Origin: Dipteris shenzhenensis
Taxonomy: Eukaryota > Polypodiophyta > Polypodiopsida > Gleicheniales
Strand: one strand, 5' to 3'
DNA: 64,000 nucleotides
NCBI GenBank assembly: GCA_047967505.1
Contig: CM106541.1
This document shows positions 20,513 to 32,465 of this stretch, in pieces. Below the pieces are notes generated by a model, which searched no databases, was not told the DNA's origin, and saw nothing but the letters and a program-made list of their open reading frames with translations. Every line of letters begins with the position of its first letter. The first letter of the stretch is position 1. The position numbers and the translations under genes are program-made.

Positions 20513-20950
20513 TAGCAGCAGCTTATGAAACATTAACCAGTAGAAATATGCTGAGCAGAGATTTTTCGAAGTGAGAGAACAGAAATATCATGTCATTCAT
20601 CCATTCATTGTTTATATGTTTGAGGCTTGGTAAGTTCCTTTTCCTGTTCATAGAGAAATAGACTATTATAGTTGCTCAAATCCGGTTTCCTAATCTGTCC
20701 CACCATTGAAACAACTAAAAAGTGTTGTGCATGCCTTCCACTAATTGCAGTACATTGTGTAGAGACCAAAACAAAAAAGATCATCTGTAGCAGCAGTTAA
20801 CAAACATAAACCAGCGAAATTCATGCTGAGCATAGATAAGACATAACATGAACAAATGATGTCATTCATTCGTTCCTCGTATATTGTTTGAGGTTTTGTA
20901 AGTTGTTTGCATGCTCGTAGAGAAGTACCAAAGTTGCCCAAACCAATTTT
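20513..20950. repeat. diverged direct duplication downstream of the orphan exon
   Basis: Two blocks, about 20513-20690 and 20788-20950, share GTAGCAGCAG, ATGCTGAGCA, ATGTCATTCAT, TGTTTGAGG and GTAGAGAA-type words in the same order, about 275 bp apart. They look like a duplicated 3' untranslated segment. No frame is present. Confidence 0.7.
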
Positions 20951-21087
20951 GTTATTCTATTAGCTCTGTATTCCAACATGATTTCTAGCCCGTTCTTTTT
21001 CTTTCTCTCTTCAAGTATTCCCTGAGCATCAGTATGCTTCATAATACCCTAATTCTGTGGAGCTGGCACCATGATGTTTGAACAGAG

Positions 21088-23655
21088 AAGATGATAAGAA
21101 TAAGCCTTAATGGGACAGAGAAGATGATAAGGATGAGCCTTTTGCCAAGGGCAAGTGCCCTGGCTCAGATGGGTCGACACCCTCTTTTTTCACTGCTTTT
21201 TGGGACATGATTGGGGACCATGTTACCCCAACCCTGCAGGGCATTTGGGACTTTGGTATTATGCTTGATTCACTTACAGAGGGTCTCATTCATCATATCT
21301 TAAAGGGGCCCACATAAATTTGATTTCTCAATGGAGGCCAATCACTCTTTTGGACACCTTTAATAAGATTTTGGCCAAAGCTACTATAAATTTGCGTTTG
21401 AGCCCATTCTTCCAAATCTTATTCATGATACGCAGACAGTCTTTGTGCATAGCTGAAGCATTTTTTATAATATCTTCTCATTTTGGGAGGCTTTGGATTG
21501 ATCTATGCAGAGTGGCTAGAGGTTAGTCATTCTATTTTTGGATTTCGAGAAAGCCTATAACAAAGTAGATTGGGGTTTCTTGGAGGAAACCTCTACGTTT
21601 CGCATTGTCAGATGCATGGATCAAAGGGGTTTCCTCTCTGTACAAAGTATCCCATAGTCAGGTTTCTTATCGAGGGGAGATGGAGAGAGATTTCAGATTT
21701 CTAGATGGCCCCTTTCTTGTATTTGTTTTGTGGTTGAAGCAATGTGCATCTTTTTGAGATATCAAGCTGACGCCATAGCAGGCTAGATGGTTCTGCTGCA
21801 CACAGCCTGAGTGGCTTGGGAGACTTTGATTCTCCCCACATGGGAATGATTCTCAATATCATTAATCCAAACGTGTAGTGCAAGGCTTTGCTTTGCAAGG
21901 TTGAAGGGGCTTTACTAGGACAAGAATAATGAAATTTTGTTTTCATTCATTGCATACAGTCTTGCTCTCTCTCCATGGGTGGGGGTCGGATGGATAGTAC
22001 AAGGTGGATTTTTACTTCAGCTCGTATTAGGATTCCTTTCTTCTCTCTTATGGTTTCCATCCTGAAAGCTTGGGGCAAATTCAAGAGTAATCTTCGGAGA
22101 GCCCTCTCCTCTTCTTTGGAAGAGATTTAAAGCTAGTCTGTGATCATGGCAGACCTCTTGGTACTTGTTATATGCAGTGAGAGAGGTCTTGCTTCCTTTG
22201 TGGGTTCCTGGAAGGATTTCGAAAACCTCTCGGTTGATCGTAAATTTCAGTGAGTATGTCATCTCAGAGGTAAGTGAAAGGAGGACTGAGCATATTGATG
22301 CAGCCATGCCCTTGGATTGAGTGGTTACAAATTGATAGGCCTCACCATTGCTCTAGCTTGGGGGTTTGACAAGGTCAGGTATCCATCCCACTTCAAGTCA
22401 TAGGACTATGACGAGCTTTAGATGGAGTGCCTTGTTTCTTCATGCTCACTCTTGGGGTAGGTCTAGATCTAGGGATGAGGATATCCCTAAGGACGTTACT
22501 TTGAGCCTATTAGGAGTTTGGATCATGTAGAGCAGTGTTTCTAAAGGTTGGTATCGAGAACCTAACCCGGATCACATTCCCTCGGGTTCATGGGGGATTT
22601 GGCTCTATGGAGGTATTCCCATAAAGTGGAACCTACCAGGAGTGGGATTGGTTTAATGCAAGAAACTGATCTCCTTCTTTCGCTACAATTAGTAATGCCA
22701 AGAGATTTCAGCTCATCCTTAAGGGCTAGGAGCCCATACTCCTCGTTGGAAGAATTTTCAGATTTCTGCAGACTTGCATAAATCCTTTTGGAAGAGACTC
22801 TAGAAATCCACACAAATTGTAAATTCAAACTTTTCTTTTGTCTTTCTATTCATGGAGGGATTACAGTGAACTAGTGGAGGTCTAGGTTCAAGGTAGCACT
22901 TGCTTGACCTCGTTGCCTTTATGCTAAGGAGTTAATTGAACATTGTTTATATGATTGCATATAGGCTAGAAGGGGATTGGTAGTATTTTGACCACTTTTG
23001 TTCCCACTTCTTTCAGTGGCTTGGCTCTCTCTTTTTGGGCCTCAGGTCTTTGTGAGAGGCATGACCTTTTTGGGGCTCTTTCGGTTTCTCTTTTTGGGCC
23101 TCGGGTCTTTTGTGAGAGGCATGACCTTTTTGGGGCTCATTCGGTTTGACGACATCTAGTTGATTCATGCTCTTGGATAATTTGCCACATTTTCCTTACA
23201 GACCTGCACATACCTTGGTGGATAGTTTTGGGGAAATTTTGGCGAGCATTTCAATGTGGCATATTTGGAGATAGATGCACAAAGGCTTTGGATGACTCGC
23301 AGATCCACCCTTCACACACATTGGCTAATATTTTGACAAATACTATACACACTTTGATGGCCATTTGGGTGAGCATGCAGGGATCTTTTCTGGCAGCTTC
23401 TGCTAGCATGACTTTTTCTCAATTAGTGGAGTGGCTTTGTGTTTTTCTCAAAGTCCACTACAAGGTTGAGGGGAGGTGGCATTTTCATCCTCAACCTTGG
23501 TGCTTTTCTAGCTCTCCTCTGATGAGTTGTTATTTGCCCACTTACGGTTTTTTGGTTTCTCATGCTTTGCATGATATATTTTTGCCATGAGCTTTGCTCT
23601 CGAGTATATTCCATACTTAATAGAAGTCTTTTCATTGAAAGGAAAAAACAAAGCA
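21088..23655 (+). mobile_element. decayed plant LINE, partial RT to 3' end
   Basis: Recognisable blocks in order on the plus strand: KCPGSDGSTPSFFTAFWDM and SQWRPITLLDTFNKILAKA (RT fingers and the WRPITL motif), LDFEKAYNKVDW (RT motif A Asp), a zinc-binding tail RCLYAKELIEHCLYDC near 22920, then a C-terminal segment with FWRAFQCGIFGDRCTKALDD at 23235. An A-rich end (GGAAAAAACAAAGC, 23640) follows. Stops and frameshifts are frequent, and ORF1 and the endonuclease are absent, as in 5'-truncated LINE copies. It is read as a plant L1-type element; the region 21760-22470 between the motifs is poorly conserved. Confidence 0.78.
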
Positions 23656-26606
23656 TAAAGCTGAACCATTTTCATTTGTTCATAGTAATGTCTAGGGGTC
23701 TACCTAGACTAGTAGGTGTGCAATAGGATTCAAGGGGTCTTGGCATCATACATTAGGAGCGTAGAATGGACATAAACAAATAAAGGCCTTGTCCTTTCAT
23801 GCATTCTACCCCTATATGGTGGCCATTGTCTCTGAGTCACAATGATATAGCCTTACTATGGCTAGGGAGGTTGGCAAAATGGTAATGCATATTCACAAGA
23901 GTGAGGTAGGTTCGCAAAATGATACTACATATTTAAAAGCCTTGACTCTTGCCAAGTGAGGAGAATCCTTTGCAAGAAGTCAATAAAAAGTCTCTAATAG
24001 CAAAACCTATGTAGAGGAAGATGCCAAGAAGCTAGTTGAGAAAAATGAGTTAGCCTAGAGCCATGGAGTCCAATCAAAAGAAAAGCAAAACTACCTTTGA
24101 GAACCTTGGTGGTCACTAGCAAGGGCTGGAAAGATCCCATGATAGCAAATAGAGAAGGAGACTGGAGTGATGACATGAAATGTTCTACCCATGCCTTGTT
24201 TGCAGCGAAAGGGATGTTCCGAGGAGGCAACTAGCAGACTATATGGTATTATGTGCTTTCTCTTCAAAGGAATACTTGTGATTTGATAGGAAACAAAAGT
24301 ATATGATTTTACTAAAGGTGCTACTTGTGATTCACAAGGAACAAAAAGTATGTGATTTTCATAAGGATGGTCCTTGTGATATCACGATCGACTCTTGATG
24401 TTAAGGTTCAAGGATTCCAAGTTGACTGTTTTCATCTTCACGATTGGGTGTTTTGTTTAGGCATTGTCAAGGCTCGGTTTACTTGATTATGTCAATAGAG
24501 ATTCCATTCAAGAGTTGGGGCGGGCTTTCTTCCTCGGGGTCTTTTGTGTGCTCTATCTTTAAGGAAACCTAATAGGAGCTTTTGCGCCTTCTCATCAGAT
24601 TTGCCATCTCTTTAAGGGTTTCCTTGGCCTTTTGTTCTGCATCTTATTGATCAACCCTGTGGATAATGCTGAGTATTTTCATCTCAGTTCAAAGTTGTTA
24701 GGAGTTCTTCTTCATGCTCTTATGTGTCCTTTTCTTTCCCTTTTCTTGTTGACCTTGAAGTCTTGGGCATGCTGAGCGCATCATTCTAAAGGCCCTCCTC
24801 TTTGTCTGGAGATTATCAATCTCTTTGGGAACTCCTTTTGTGTCTGAAGATTGTCGATCTCTTTGGGACCCATACACGAGATCCAAAGGAAATCAAGCAT
24901 GGAACATCTGCAAAACTACTGAAGCAAAGGCAAACTCCAAAGAAAATCTCTAGCGCATGCATGAAGATGGGTGTTCAAGGCCAGATCCGGTCGCCAAGCT
25001 TCATAGTCTGGAATTCGAAACATCCAAGGTCTAAAATTCAGGGTTCAGGAAAAATACGAGACCACCATCACGAATTCGGATTCGTTGGATCTACTGAATT
25101 CTCAGACTTGGATCCGACAAGACATTCACGACTCACACCAGACGCAAGGCCAGAGAGGCTCCCGTGTACAGTAGCGAGAATGGAATCTAACAAGGTCCTT
25201 CATCGGCTATGTCTGTGTTGTCACTCATTAGAGCTTATAGATCTCCTTCGTCATTAGCTCATGAGCCTAACTCTCATCGCTAACATCGATCCTACCAACA
25301 TCCTGGACTTCTCGTCTTCGGGAATTTTGTGTACTATAGGCTCCATGAAAGGGGGCACTCTGGCAACGTGTTCGAGAGCTTGATCTAGGCCAACCCGAAT
25401 AGTCCTTGGTGAGTGCTTATTGCAGGTAGACGGGATATCTTCTGAGGGCCTACCATATGGTACCCATATCCTTGCCAAGGACGCCAACAACGAGTCGGAC
25501 AGTAGCATTGGAGTCCTAGACCCCCTGTGTGGACCCTTCGGAGGGACCCATTTGATCTCGTATGTATGTTGTTCCCCGGTCAGTTCACACTCGGATTGCC
25601 TTGATGCAGTAGTCCAAGTCGTCGTCGTCCACACACGCATCAACGAAGTCTTGGGAGGCGTGATGATAAAGTGTGGGCTCGCTTGATTTAATTTTGGGTC
25701 TGGTCTCAAGGGCCTAGCCCTATTAGAAAGAATCGAGCAGGCAATTTGATTAGTGAGAGCCCCATCCCTTGCCTGTGTTGGAGCTAAATTGGAAGAGAGT
25801 GGGTTGTTGGACATAAATCCAAGAGCCATGCTTAGAGGTCATCCAAGGCATGAATCTGGTTTTCAATTCTATAGGCTTGGACTTTTGAGTTTATCTCTCA
25901 TCCAATTGGCGATCCTTTGTAGAGAAAACCCAGAGTCCAAATCCAAGGACTTGATCCAGAGGTGTTATCCAGGGTTCGGATTTGCAAGAGTCCTAGCTAA
26001 AGAACAAGTGGTCATGTGCCCAACAGTGGTCTTATGCCTAATGGTGGTCCTACGCCCCAAGGATCGAGGCATTTCTAGGGCTCAAACCTTGGGATGAGCT
26101 TGTGCAACCCGTAGCATTTGTTGTTGACAATGAATTGGCATGATCATTATCATATGGGAGGGTCCTAATTTCACCATGATTTAATTTTTAATGATGCACT
26201 CCTTAACTACATCATTATATCTATTTTGCAGTGGGCAGTGTGCCACATCAAAAAAGAGGCTACGTTAACCACCACATTGGTTGGAATTACAATCTAGACT
26301 TGACCATAGCATAGTTGCCATGTCAACCATGCGATGGCCACAACCACCACTCAAGTCATGTCAACCACCATTACAAGTCATGTCGACTTCCAAGGGAAGT
26401 GTTGGATGTGTGAGTTTGATTGCTCTTATGCACCCTTTAGTATTGATCTTATGCACCCTTTAGTGTGATAAGAAGGCAAAATGTTCCTTGGAGGTGTAAA
26501 CTGATCTCTCTTTCGCCATACGATGCACCAATTGGCATGTAAATTCGATGGCTCATATGCACCATTGGTGTTATGGGAACACAAATGCTCCTACGAGGTT
26601 GAAAAC

Positions 26607-26609
<3 letters not shown>
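23656..26609. other. nearly 3 kb without a supported gene
   Basis: No recognised protein. A 191-codon minus-strand frame at 25254-25829 has no motif and is set aside. Small duplications occur: a roughly 37-bp repeat near 24805-24880 (GATTATCAATCTC / GATTGTCGATCTC) and TTATGCACCCTTTAGT twice near 26428-26465. This part may derive from retroelement leader or intergenic sequence, but nothing proves it. Confidence 0.45.

Positions 26610-26610
<1 letters not shown>

Positions 26611-26639
<29 letters not shown>
26611..26639. repeat. (TG)n microsatellite
   Basis: Fourteen and a half TG units without interruption, just upstream of a GTAC-rich segment and a LINE. Confidence 0.97.
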
Positions 26640-26642
<3 letters not shown>

Positions 26643-27225
26643 AGAGAGGAGGAGCGACCTCTACTCGTACAGCCCCATCAAGGCCTCCATACAGCATCCC
26701 CCTTTCGTTCGTACATCTGTACGGCCCCCAGTTCCATTCGCAGTTCCGTACGGCCTTCGTACAAGCCCTGATGCGGTTTCGTACAGGTTCCGGGCAGGTC
26801 CCATCTACAGCTCTGTGCTCATTTATTGTTTTCGTACAGTCCTGCTTCCGTACGCTGCTTCATCCTGCTACTACTGTCAGCCCTCTCGATTTCCTGGCTG
26901 TCTACCCTTGAGTTCACCCCTCCCTCCTTTTTTCCCTAGCTGTCTTTGCCCTTTCTGTGACCTCTTGCAGAGTTTCCTTTTTCTTGTCCAGTCCTTTATA
27001 CTTTCTCCTTTCGTTGCTCTATATATATTTCACTTTCTTTACCTTTCTTCTTCTTCAAAAAATGGCAGACTGTCCATATGCAAAGACTTTTCAAAAAGAA
27101 AGATCAGTCCAAAGCAAAAAGCAAAAGCATGTCATGGGTCAGGATGACCCCTTTCATGCCTCTGCAGAGGCTCAACTTGTATATGAGGTGACGCATGATG
27201 CTTCTCAATCTTTTAGGAATTAAGC

Positions 27226-28758
27226 TTTGGTTTGGGATGCCATGCATAAATATCCATGGTGGCATTATGCTTTTATATGTGGTGATTTCAATAATGCCCC
27301 ACAACTGGGAGATAATACCTCAGGCCACACTCACATGTTGGCTTCTGAAAAGCAGGCATGGTTTGATTTTTTGCTTCAGTTGTCTCTCGTTGATCTCTGG
27401 AAGGAATTGCAGGCCATGCTTCCAGGCTATACCTTTCAGCATAATTCTCAATCTTCATATCAGGCACGCTTGGACAGATGATATCGGGTTGATCTCTGCA
27501 GCATTCTTATGCCTTCACTTGTTAGCTTTGGATAGACCATGCTTTCATATACTCTGATCATGTTCCTCTTTAACTGAGGCTCTCTTTGCATGACTTTCCA
27601 GATGACAGATTGGCTTGTAGATGCCTTTTGCTAATAGATAATGGTTACCTTGACCATGTCGATTTTAAAGCCATGGTTTCTGATGTCATTCAACCTCTTT
27701 CTTATCAGATGCACATTGATTTGGATTATGCATGGCAGGATTTTGTTGCAAGAATGCAAGCTGTTATTGGGGATTATGGTAAATCTTACATGCAGGCCAC
27801 ACGGGAGACCGTGAAGCATGCCAAATACACTTGCCAGAGTTTGACAGATCTCAATCATCTTCGGCCTTTGTCTTCAGAAGAAAGCATGCTATTATGCTAG
27901 GCTAAATTTTGTCTCCAATCGAATGATCGAAGAAAGCTTGCTAAATGGGAGACCCTATCTAGGCAAAGGGCTTTTTTGGATAAAGGTTGCTCTTCGAAGC
28001 AATTCTTTAAAAGTTTGCATTACAGAAGATAAGATGCCAATATTTGTCGGATTCGGATGCCTCATGGTTCTTGGTCCTCATCTCGCTCAGAGCTTCTTGC
28101 TTTTTGTGTGTAGCGCTTTTCATCTCATTTTGGGCATGTGGACATTCTTTCTCCTCAGGTTGTGATTACCCGCCAGTTTCTTTTGCAACATGTCCATCCC
28201 ATCCTCTCTGATGCTCAGGCTTTGGAATTGGAAATTCCTTTCACTAAAAGAGAATTGTCAGATGCTGTTGAATTCAATGGCAGATGGAAATCTCTCGGAT
28301 GGGATGGTCTCACTGTGGAATTTTTTCTTGCTTTCTGGGATATCCTCAAGCAGATTTTGCTGCAACTGGTCAATTCAACCTGGGAAAATCAGCAAATGCC
28401 TATGTCATGGAAAAAAGGACTTGTCAAGCTCCTTCCAAAAAACCAGTTATGTGATTTGCTCACTGATTGGAGACCAATAACGCTCATGCCAGTTATTTAC
28501 AAGATCATAGCCAAAATGGTTGTTGATTGTATTAAAGGTTATTTGCATGATGGGTTGCATCCTTCGCAATATGGCCTCGTTCCCCGTAGACATATCACAA
28601 ATAATATTGCCAATGCTTATATTGGGATTGAATATGCCAAATACACACATCAGGATGTTCTACTCTTACAGGTGGATATTGCAAAAGCCTTTGATACACT
28701 TCAATGGAAATTCATCTCGCAAACAATGCGAGCTTTGGGGTTTGGAACAAAAATGTAG
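27226..28758 (+). pseudogene. LINE endonuclease end and RT motifs A region
   Basis: Composite of several frames. The endonuclease piece (27226-27481) has the GDFN Asp-Asn pair. A 206-codon frame, 28138-28758, carries the RT fingers and motif A (DIAKAFDTL). The protein would nick target DNA and prime reverse transcription at the nick. Frameshifts at about 27480, 27560 and 27900 divide it, so no functional product is expected. Confidence 0.85.
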
Positions 28759-28893
28759 CAGATTATTTATTGGCTTTATAGGGACAGCAATGCAGTTTGC
28801 ATTCTTTCTAGAGATCTCTCTGATGAGTGGACTCTTTGTTGTTCGGTCCGTCAGGGATGTCCCCTTAGTGCTTTATTATATGCCATTGCTACT

Positions 28894-29890
28894 ATTAACT
28901 AGAAAAGAATTCAATGCATGACGCTAGACGCTAGGCATGGCGGCGCTCGAGGGCCATGGAGGAAAAGGGAACGTGAGGGAAGAAGCGTTAACATAGGTGG
29001 GGAAAAAAAGATTAAGAGGGGTGGGAATGAAGAGGGGGACTATGGCACAAGGGGGAAGGAAGAGGGGGAAGAGGAGCATGTACATGATGGGAGGTGGAAT
29101 GTAGAGATGGAGACATCAAGGGAAGAGAGTCATGCTTTATTGGAAAGATGGGAGGGAAATCAAAGTACTAGCTAGGAGGCTTTACAAGAATGAGCGTGTC
29201 CCATCAAGGAATAGCCCCCTCCTTTTATAGCCAAGAGAGGGGGTCTCTTCCAATAAATGCATCCTCCCACATGCATGGTGTGTGTGGAAGAGTGTCCCAT
29301 GTGGGCTAGGCGGTTACGCTTTCTCAATTGTGTGCGACAACCCTTTGCCTCATTTTTCCACATACATCAACCCCCATATCCCAAGTCTAAGATACTCCCT
29401 TGTTCTCTTCCTAATTTTATAATACATTCAAACATCTAGGAGAACAAGTGGAGGGCTGGCACAAGGAATCTTGCCACCTCATCCTACTTTCCCATTATTT
29501 AACTTACATTCTTAGACTTTATACACCCCCCTCCATATGGGCCTATCCTACATGGAGGGAATAATCCAATATAATATCCATCTCCACCTATTTTATATTA
29601 CTTCTCCCATGGTCCTTGGGCCATATGTTACTAAATGCAGGCATGGGATTGCCTAGGTGGAGGGACGGTGCATGGAGGACCCATGCCACCTTATCATTTT
29701 ATATTATTACTACCATGGATTATGTACAACACACCTTCTGGGTCCTCTTACATGGAAGGGTGGCACATGGTCATGCCCTGCCACCTCAACCCTGGGCCTT
29801 ATGCACACCATATTTTATTATACTATTGCCACACATACAAGCACACACACATATTTATGCCTTTTACTTTGGTCAAATTTATCCATAACA
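28894..29890 (-). mobile_element. 997-bp insertion in the LINE, probable solo LTR on the minus strand
   Basis: The LINE reads ...YAIA-T up to 28893 and resumes HPMLHYIDHL at 29896. Flanks are CTACT (28889-28893) and CTACC (29891-29895); removing one copy and the insert gives GCTACCCATCCCATG, exactly in LINE frame. The right border on the minus strand is TGTTATGG, an LTR-like start. Further in on that strand are a TATA box, GGCTATAAAAGG (about 29220-29231), and an AATAAA signal near 29137. There is no internal coding region, so a solo LTR is the simplest reading; the other border, ending TTAAT, is not canonical. Confidence 0.6.
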
Positions 29891-29895
29891 CTACC

Positions 29896-31400
29896 CATCC
29901 CATGCTGCACTATATTGATCATCTCGTGGCTACAAGCCCCTTCATGGTTTGGAATTGGATGCAAATCGTAGCATGGTTGCTCAAGGCTATGCTGATGATT
30001 CTTTCTTTACCCCGAAGAATATGCAGAATGATCTTTCTGATTTGATGCAGGCTCTATCGTTTATGGTTTGGCAACTGGTCTTCATGTAAATTTTCAAAAG
30101 TCCAAGATGCTCCCATTGCATTCTAAAGACTGGCATAGTCTTTTGTGGCCCGAGGAAATCATTCCACCCATTCAGATTGTTCGTCATCTTGGTTACCCTT
30201 TGGGGTGGGGTCTCACTCATTGTTAATAAAGTAATTGGGTGATGGTCAAGCTTCGGAAAAATCTAGAATATTGGAAATTGGCAACTTGGCCTTTGCATGT
30301 TCGCCTTCGGATAGTACAGCCCATCCTTGTGGCAGATATTCAATTTTACTTGCCTTTGATCATGTTCACTAAGGCAGATCTTGCTTCTTTCATGTCTACC
30401 ATTATGGAAATCTTTTAGCGTTCCAAACATGGCAGAAAAAGTATCAGACTGCTTTCAGTGCATCAAATTTGTTCTCTTAAGATGCATGGTAGTTTGAACA
30501 TCATGAATATCTAGGTGCACACCCTTGCTCACAGGGGAAAAATGTTGCTGCATTTCTTGCAAGGTGATCAGCCTTGGGCTCTTATGATTAGATCTCTAAT
30601 TACACATATCACTATTTCTACCTTTGGTCACTGGCGAATCAATTACTAGGATTTCTTATTTGGTTGCATCGATGGCACTTTGCCTGGTTGTCCTTTGGTC
30701 TCCAGTTTGCCTCTTGATTGGAAGCACGTCCTCTCTCATCTCGAATGGAATGGTTGATAGTCTTTGCTAGGTAATTCTTTGCGAGCTGAAAGCATTCACT
30801 GGTCGATAGTTTTTTAGTCTCCACTGGCTTTACAAGAACCTCGCCGTTCCTATTTGGTTTCTTTTAAGGGCATCACTTCTGTTGGTGATGTTATTTAGAA
30901 TGATGGCTCTGTGCTACCTTTCTCTCTGGGAGCTACACGGTATGGCTTGGGCTCTCATTATCATGCTTTGTGGCAACAAATTGCTTATATACTTTCGTCG
31001 TTTGTTTCGATTCCTCCTATGGAACTTCAGGACAGGTTGGAGGATTGGACTTTGACTTCGCCCTTTGAGGCTATCTCAGATTACGGTGCCTTCATTGTAT
31101 AAAATCCTTTTCCCTCAACCTTGGGTTTCAGAGAAAGGCAATTCTACTTGGCGAATGCATTGCACAGCCAAGTGGTGGAGAAAGAGATTAAAGCAGCTTT
31201 GGGCTTACAAAACTCCTCTCCAACAATAGATTTTCTTCTGGTGAGTGCTTTTGGGTATTTTTCCATCTGGACGGATGTTGGCCCGTAGACACATTGCTCC
31301 TGCTCATTGCCACATATGCTTGAGTCCCCAGGAGACTATGCCTCATTTATTCTGGTTTTGTCCATGTTCTCATGAGTTCATCGATCTTCTTTGTTAGTGC
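29896..31400 (+). pseudogene. LINE RT motif C, thumb and zinc tail
   Basis: Continuation of the split LINE. GYADDSFFTPKNMQNDLSD carries the catalytic Asp pair; IVRHLGYPLGWGLTH and the WPLHVRLRIVQPILVADIQF region are typical of the plant LINE RT thumb; HIAPAHCHICLSPQETMPHL is the Cys-His zinc element. Frequent stops are seen, several at TAG positions where Trp or Gln codons are expected. Confidence 0.8.
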
Positions 31401-31752
31401 CTATGAGCGAGATTCCCGCCTAGTCTTTTTGGGAAGTCTTTCTGGCTCTTTGGTTTTCATCCACCGAGACTAGAGTTTCATCTTTTCTTTGTTTGGGTTC
31501 GCTATTGGGCACTCTAGACTTTATGGACAAACAAGATTTGTAAAGTCTTTGGTGATCCCATATTTTCTTTGTTTGGTTTTCTAAAGCGTTCTCTGCAGCA
31601 ATCCTTCTTTGATTGCTTGCATACACACTGCATAGATTATGATGTATATTTAGCATACACTGAGATTTTCAGTTGATGTACTTTTGGCTGCCTCGTTTTG
31701 AGGTTGCTACTCGTGTAATATAATCAATCAAAAGTTTTCACTAAAAAAAAAA

Positions 31753-32465
31753 AGTGTGCGCGCCACTGTACGGATCTCTCAAATAAACACTCTTTAATCA
31801 TGCAAAATTTTGACACCATCCATGTTTGAGCAAAGTGTAAATATGTTAATACAATTATGGGTATTATTGTAACAACAGTCCACATGAAGAAGATTCAGGG
31901 GATATGAGGCCTACAAGGGCCATACAAGAACACAGGGATCAAATTCAATGACCATTTGAATCAGAACATTCTTGAAGGGCAAGTGGAAGAGACCCTCCCA
32001 TAAACATGTTGACTGCCTCGTCGACAAGGGGATGACGCCCAAAAAGAATTGCCAAAAAAATCCCCTTCGAGAGTGCTTTGAAAACTTTGGAGACTTGCAC
32101 TTCATAAGAGAGAAAATCTCGCCACACAAAGTTTGTAATGACATCGGTCATACACCAATGTGGTAGCAATGCAGGGCCATCGCTTTGTAAGAAGGTAAGG
32201 ACAATTTAGGAATCACTCAGGGCTGATTTGAGGCATAGTTGTCCTGAAATGTCCTGAAACAACAGAGCACAAAGTAAGGAATTGAGTCAACAATGGAGCA
32301 TACATATTAGTTTGTGGGTTTAAACTTTTAAGTACATTGTTCATGTTGAAAGGTCTTGGTGGAGCTTGAAGATGAGAATGGAGTAGGAGGACAATAACTT
32401 GAAGTAAATGGTGGAGACAAGTTTGAAGACGAGGGTGGCAAAAAAATGCATGCAAAGTCCCATTT
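31753..32465. other. no gene seen
   Basis: About 700 bp between two LINE remnants that end toward each other; only short frames without motifs. Confidence 0.5.

Larger units (their letters stand above)
26640..31752 (+). mobile_element. second plant LINE, internally deleted and split by an inserted LTR
   Basis: The LINE starts with a pyrimidine-rich 5' region and a short frame at 27062. It then jumps to the C-terminal part of an AP endonuclease (HYAFICGDFNNAPQLGDN), so most of ORF1 and the endonuclease N-terminus are missing. RT follows: SLGWDGLTVEFF, DWRPITLMPVIYKIIAKMV, DIAKAFDTLQW (motif A) and SVRQGCPLSALLYAIA (motif B). After an insertion come GYADDSFFT (motif C), the thumb region, and a zinc tail CHICLSPQETMPHLFWFC near 31305. 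An 11-A tail sits at 31742-31752. Many stops make it inactive. The A tail and order give orientation and 3' end. Confidence 0.88.

Noticed and set aside
25254-25829. 191-codon minus-strand frame
   Set aside because: No recognisable motif, no splice or promoter context, and a comparable frame on the opposite strand; treated as chance.
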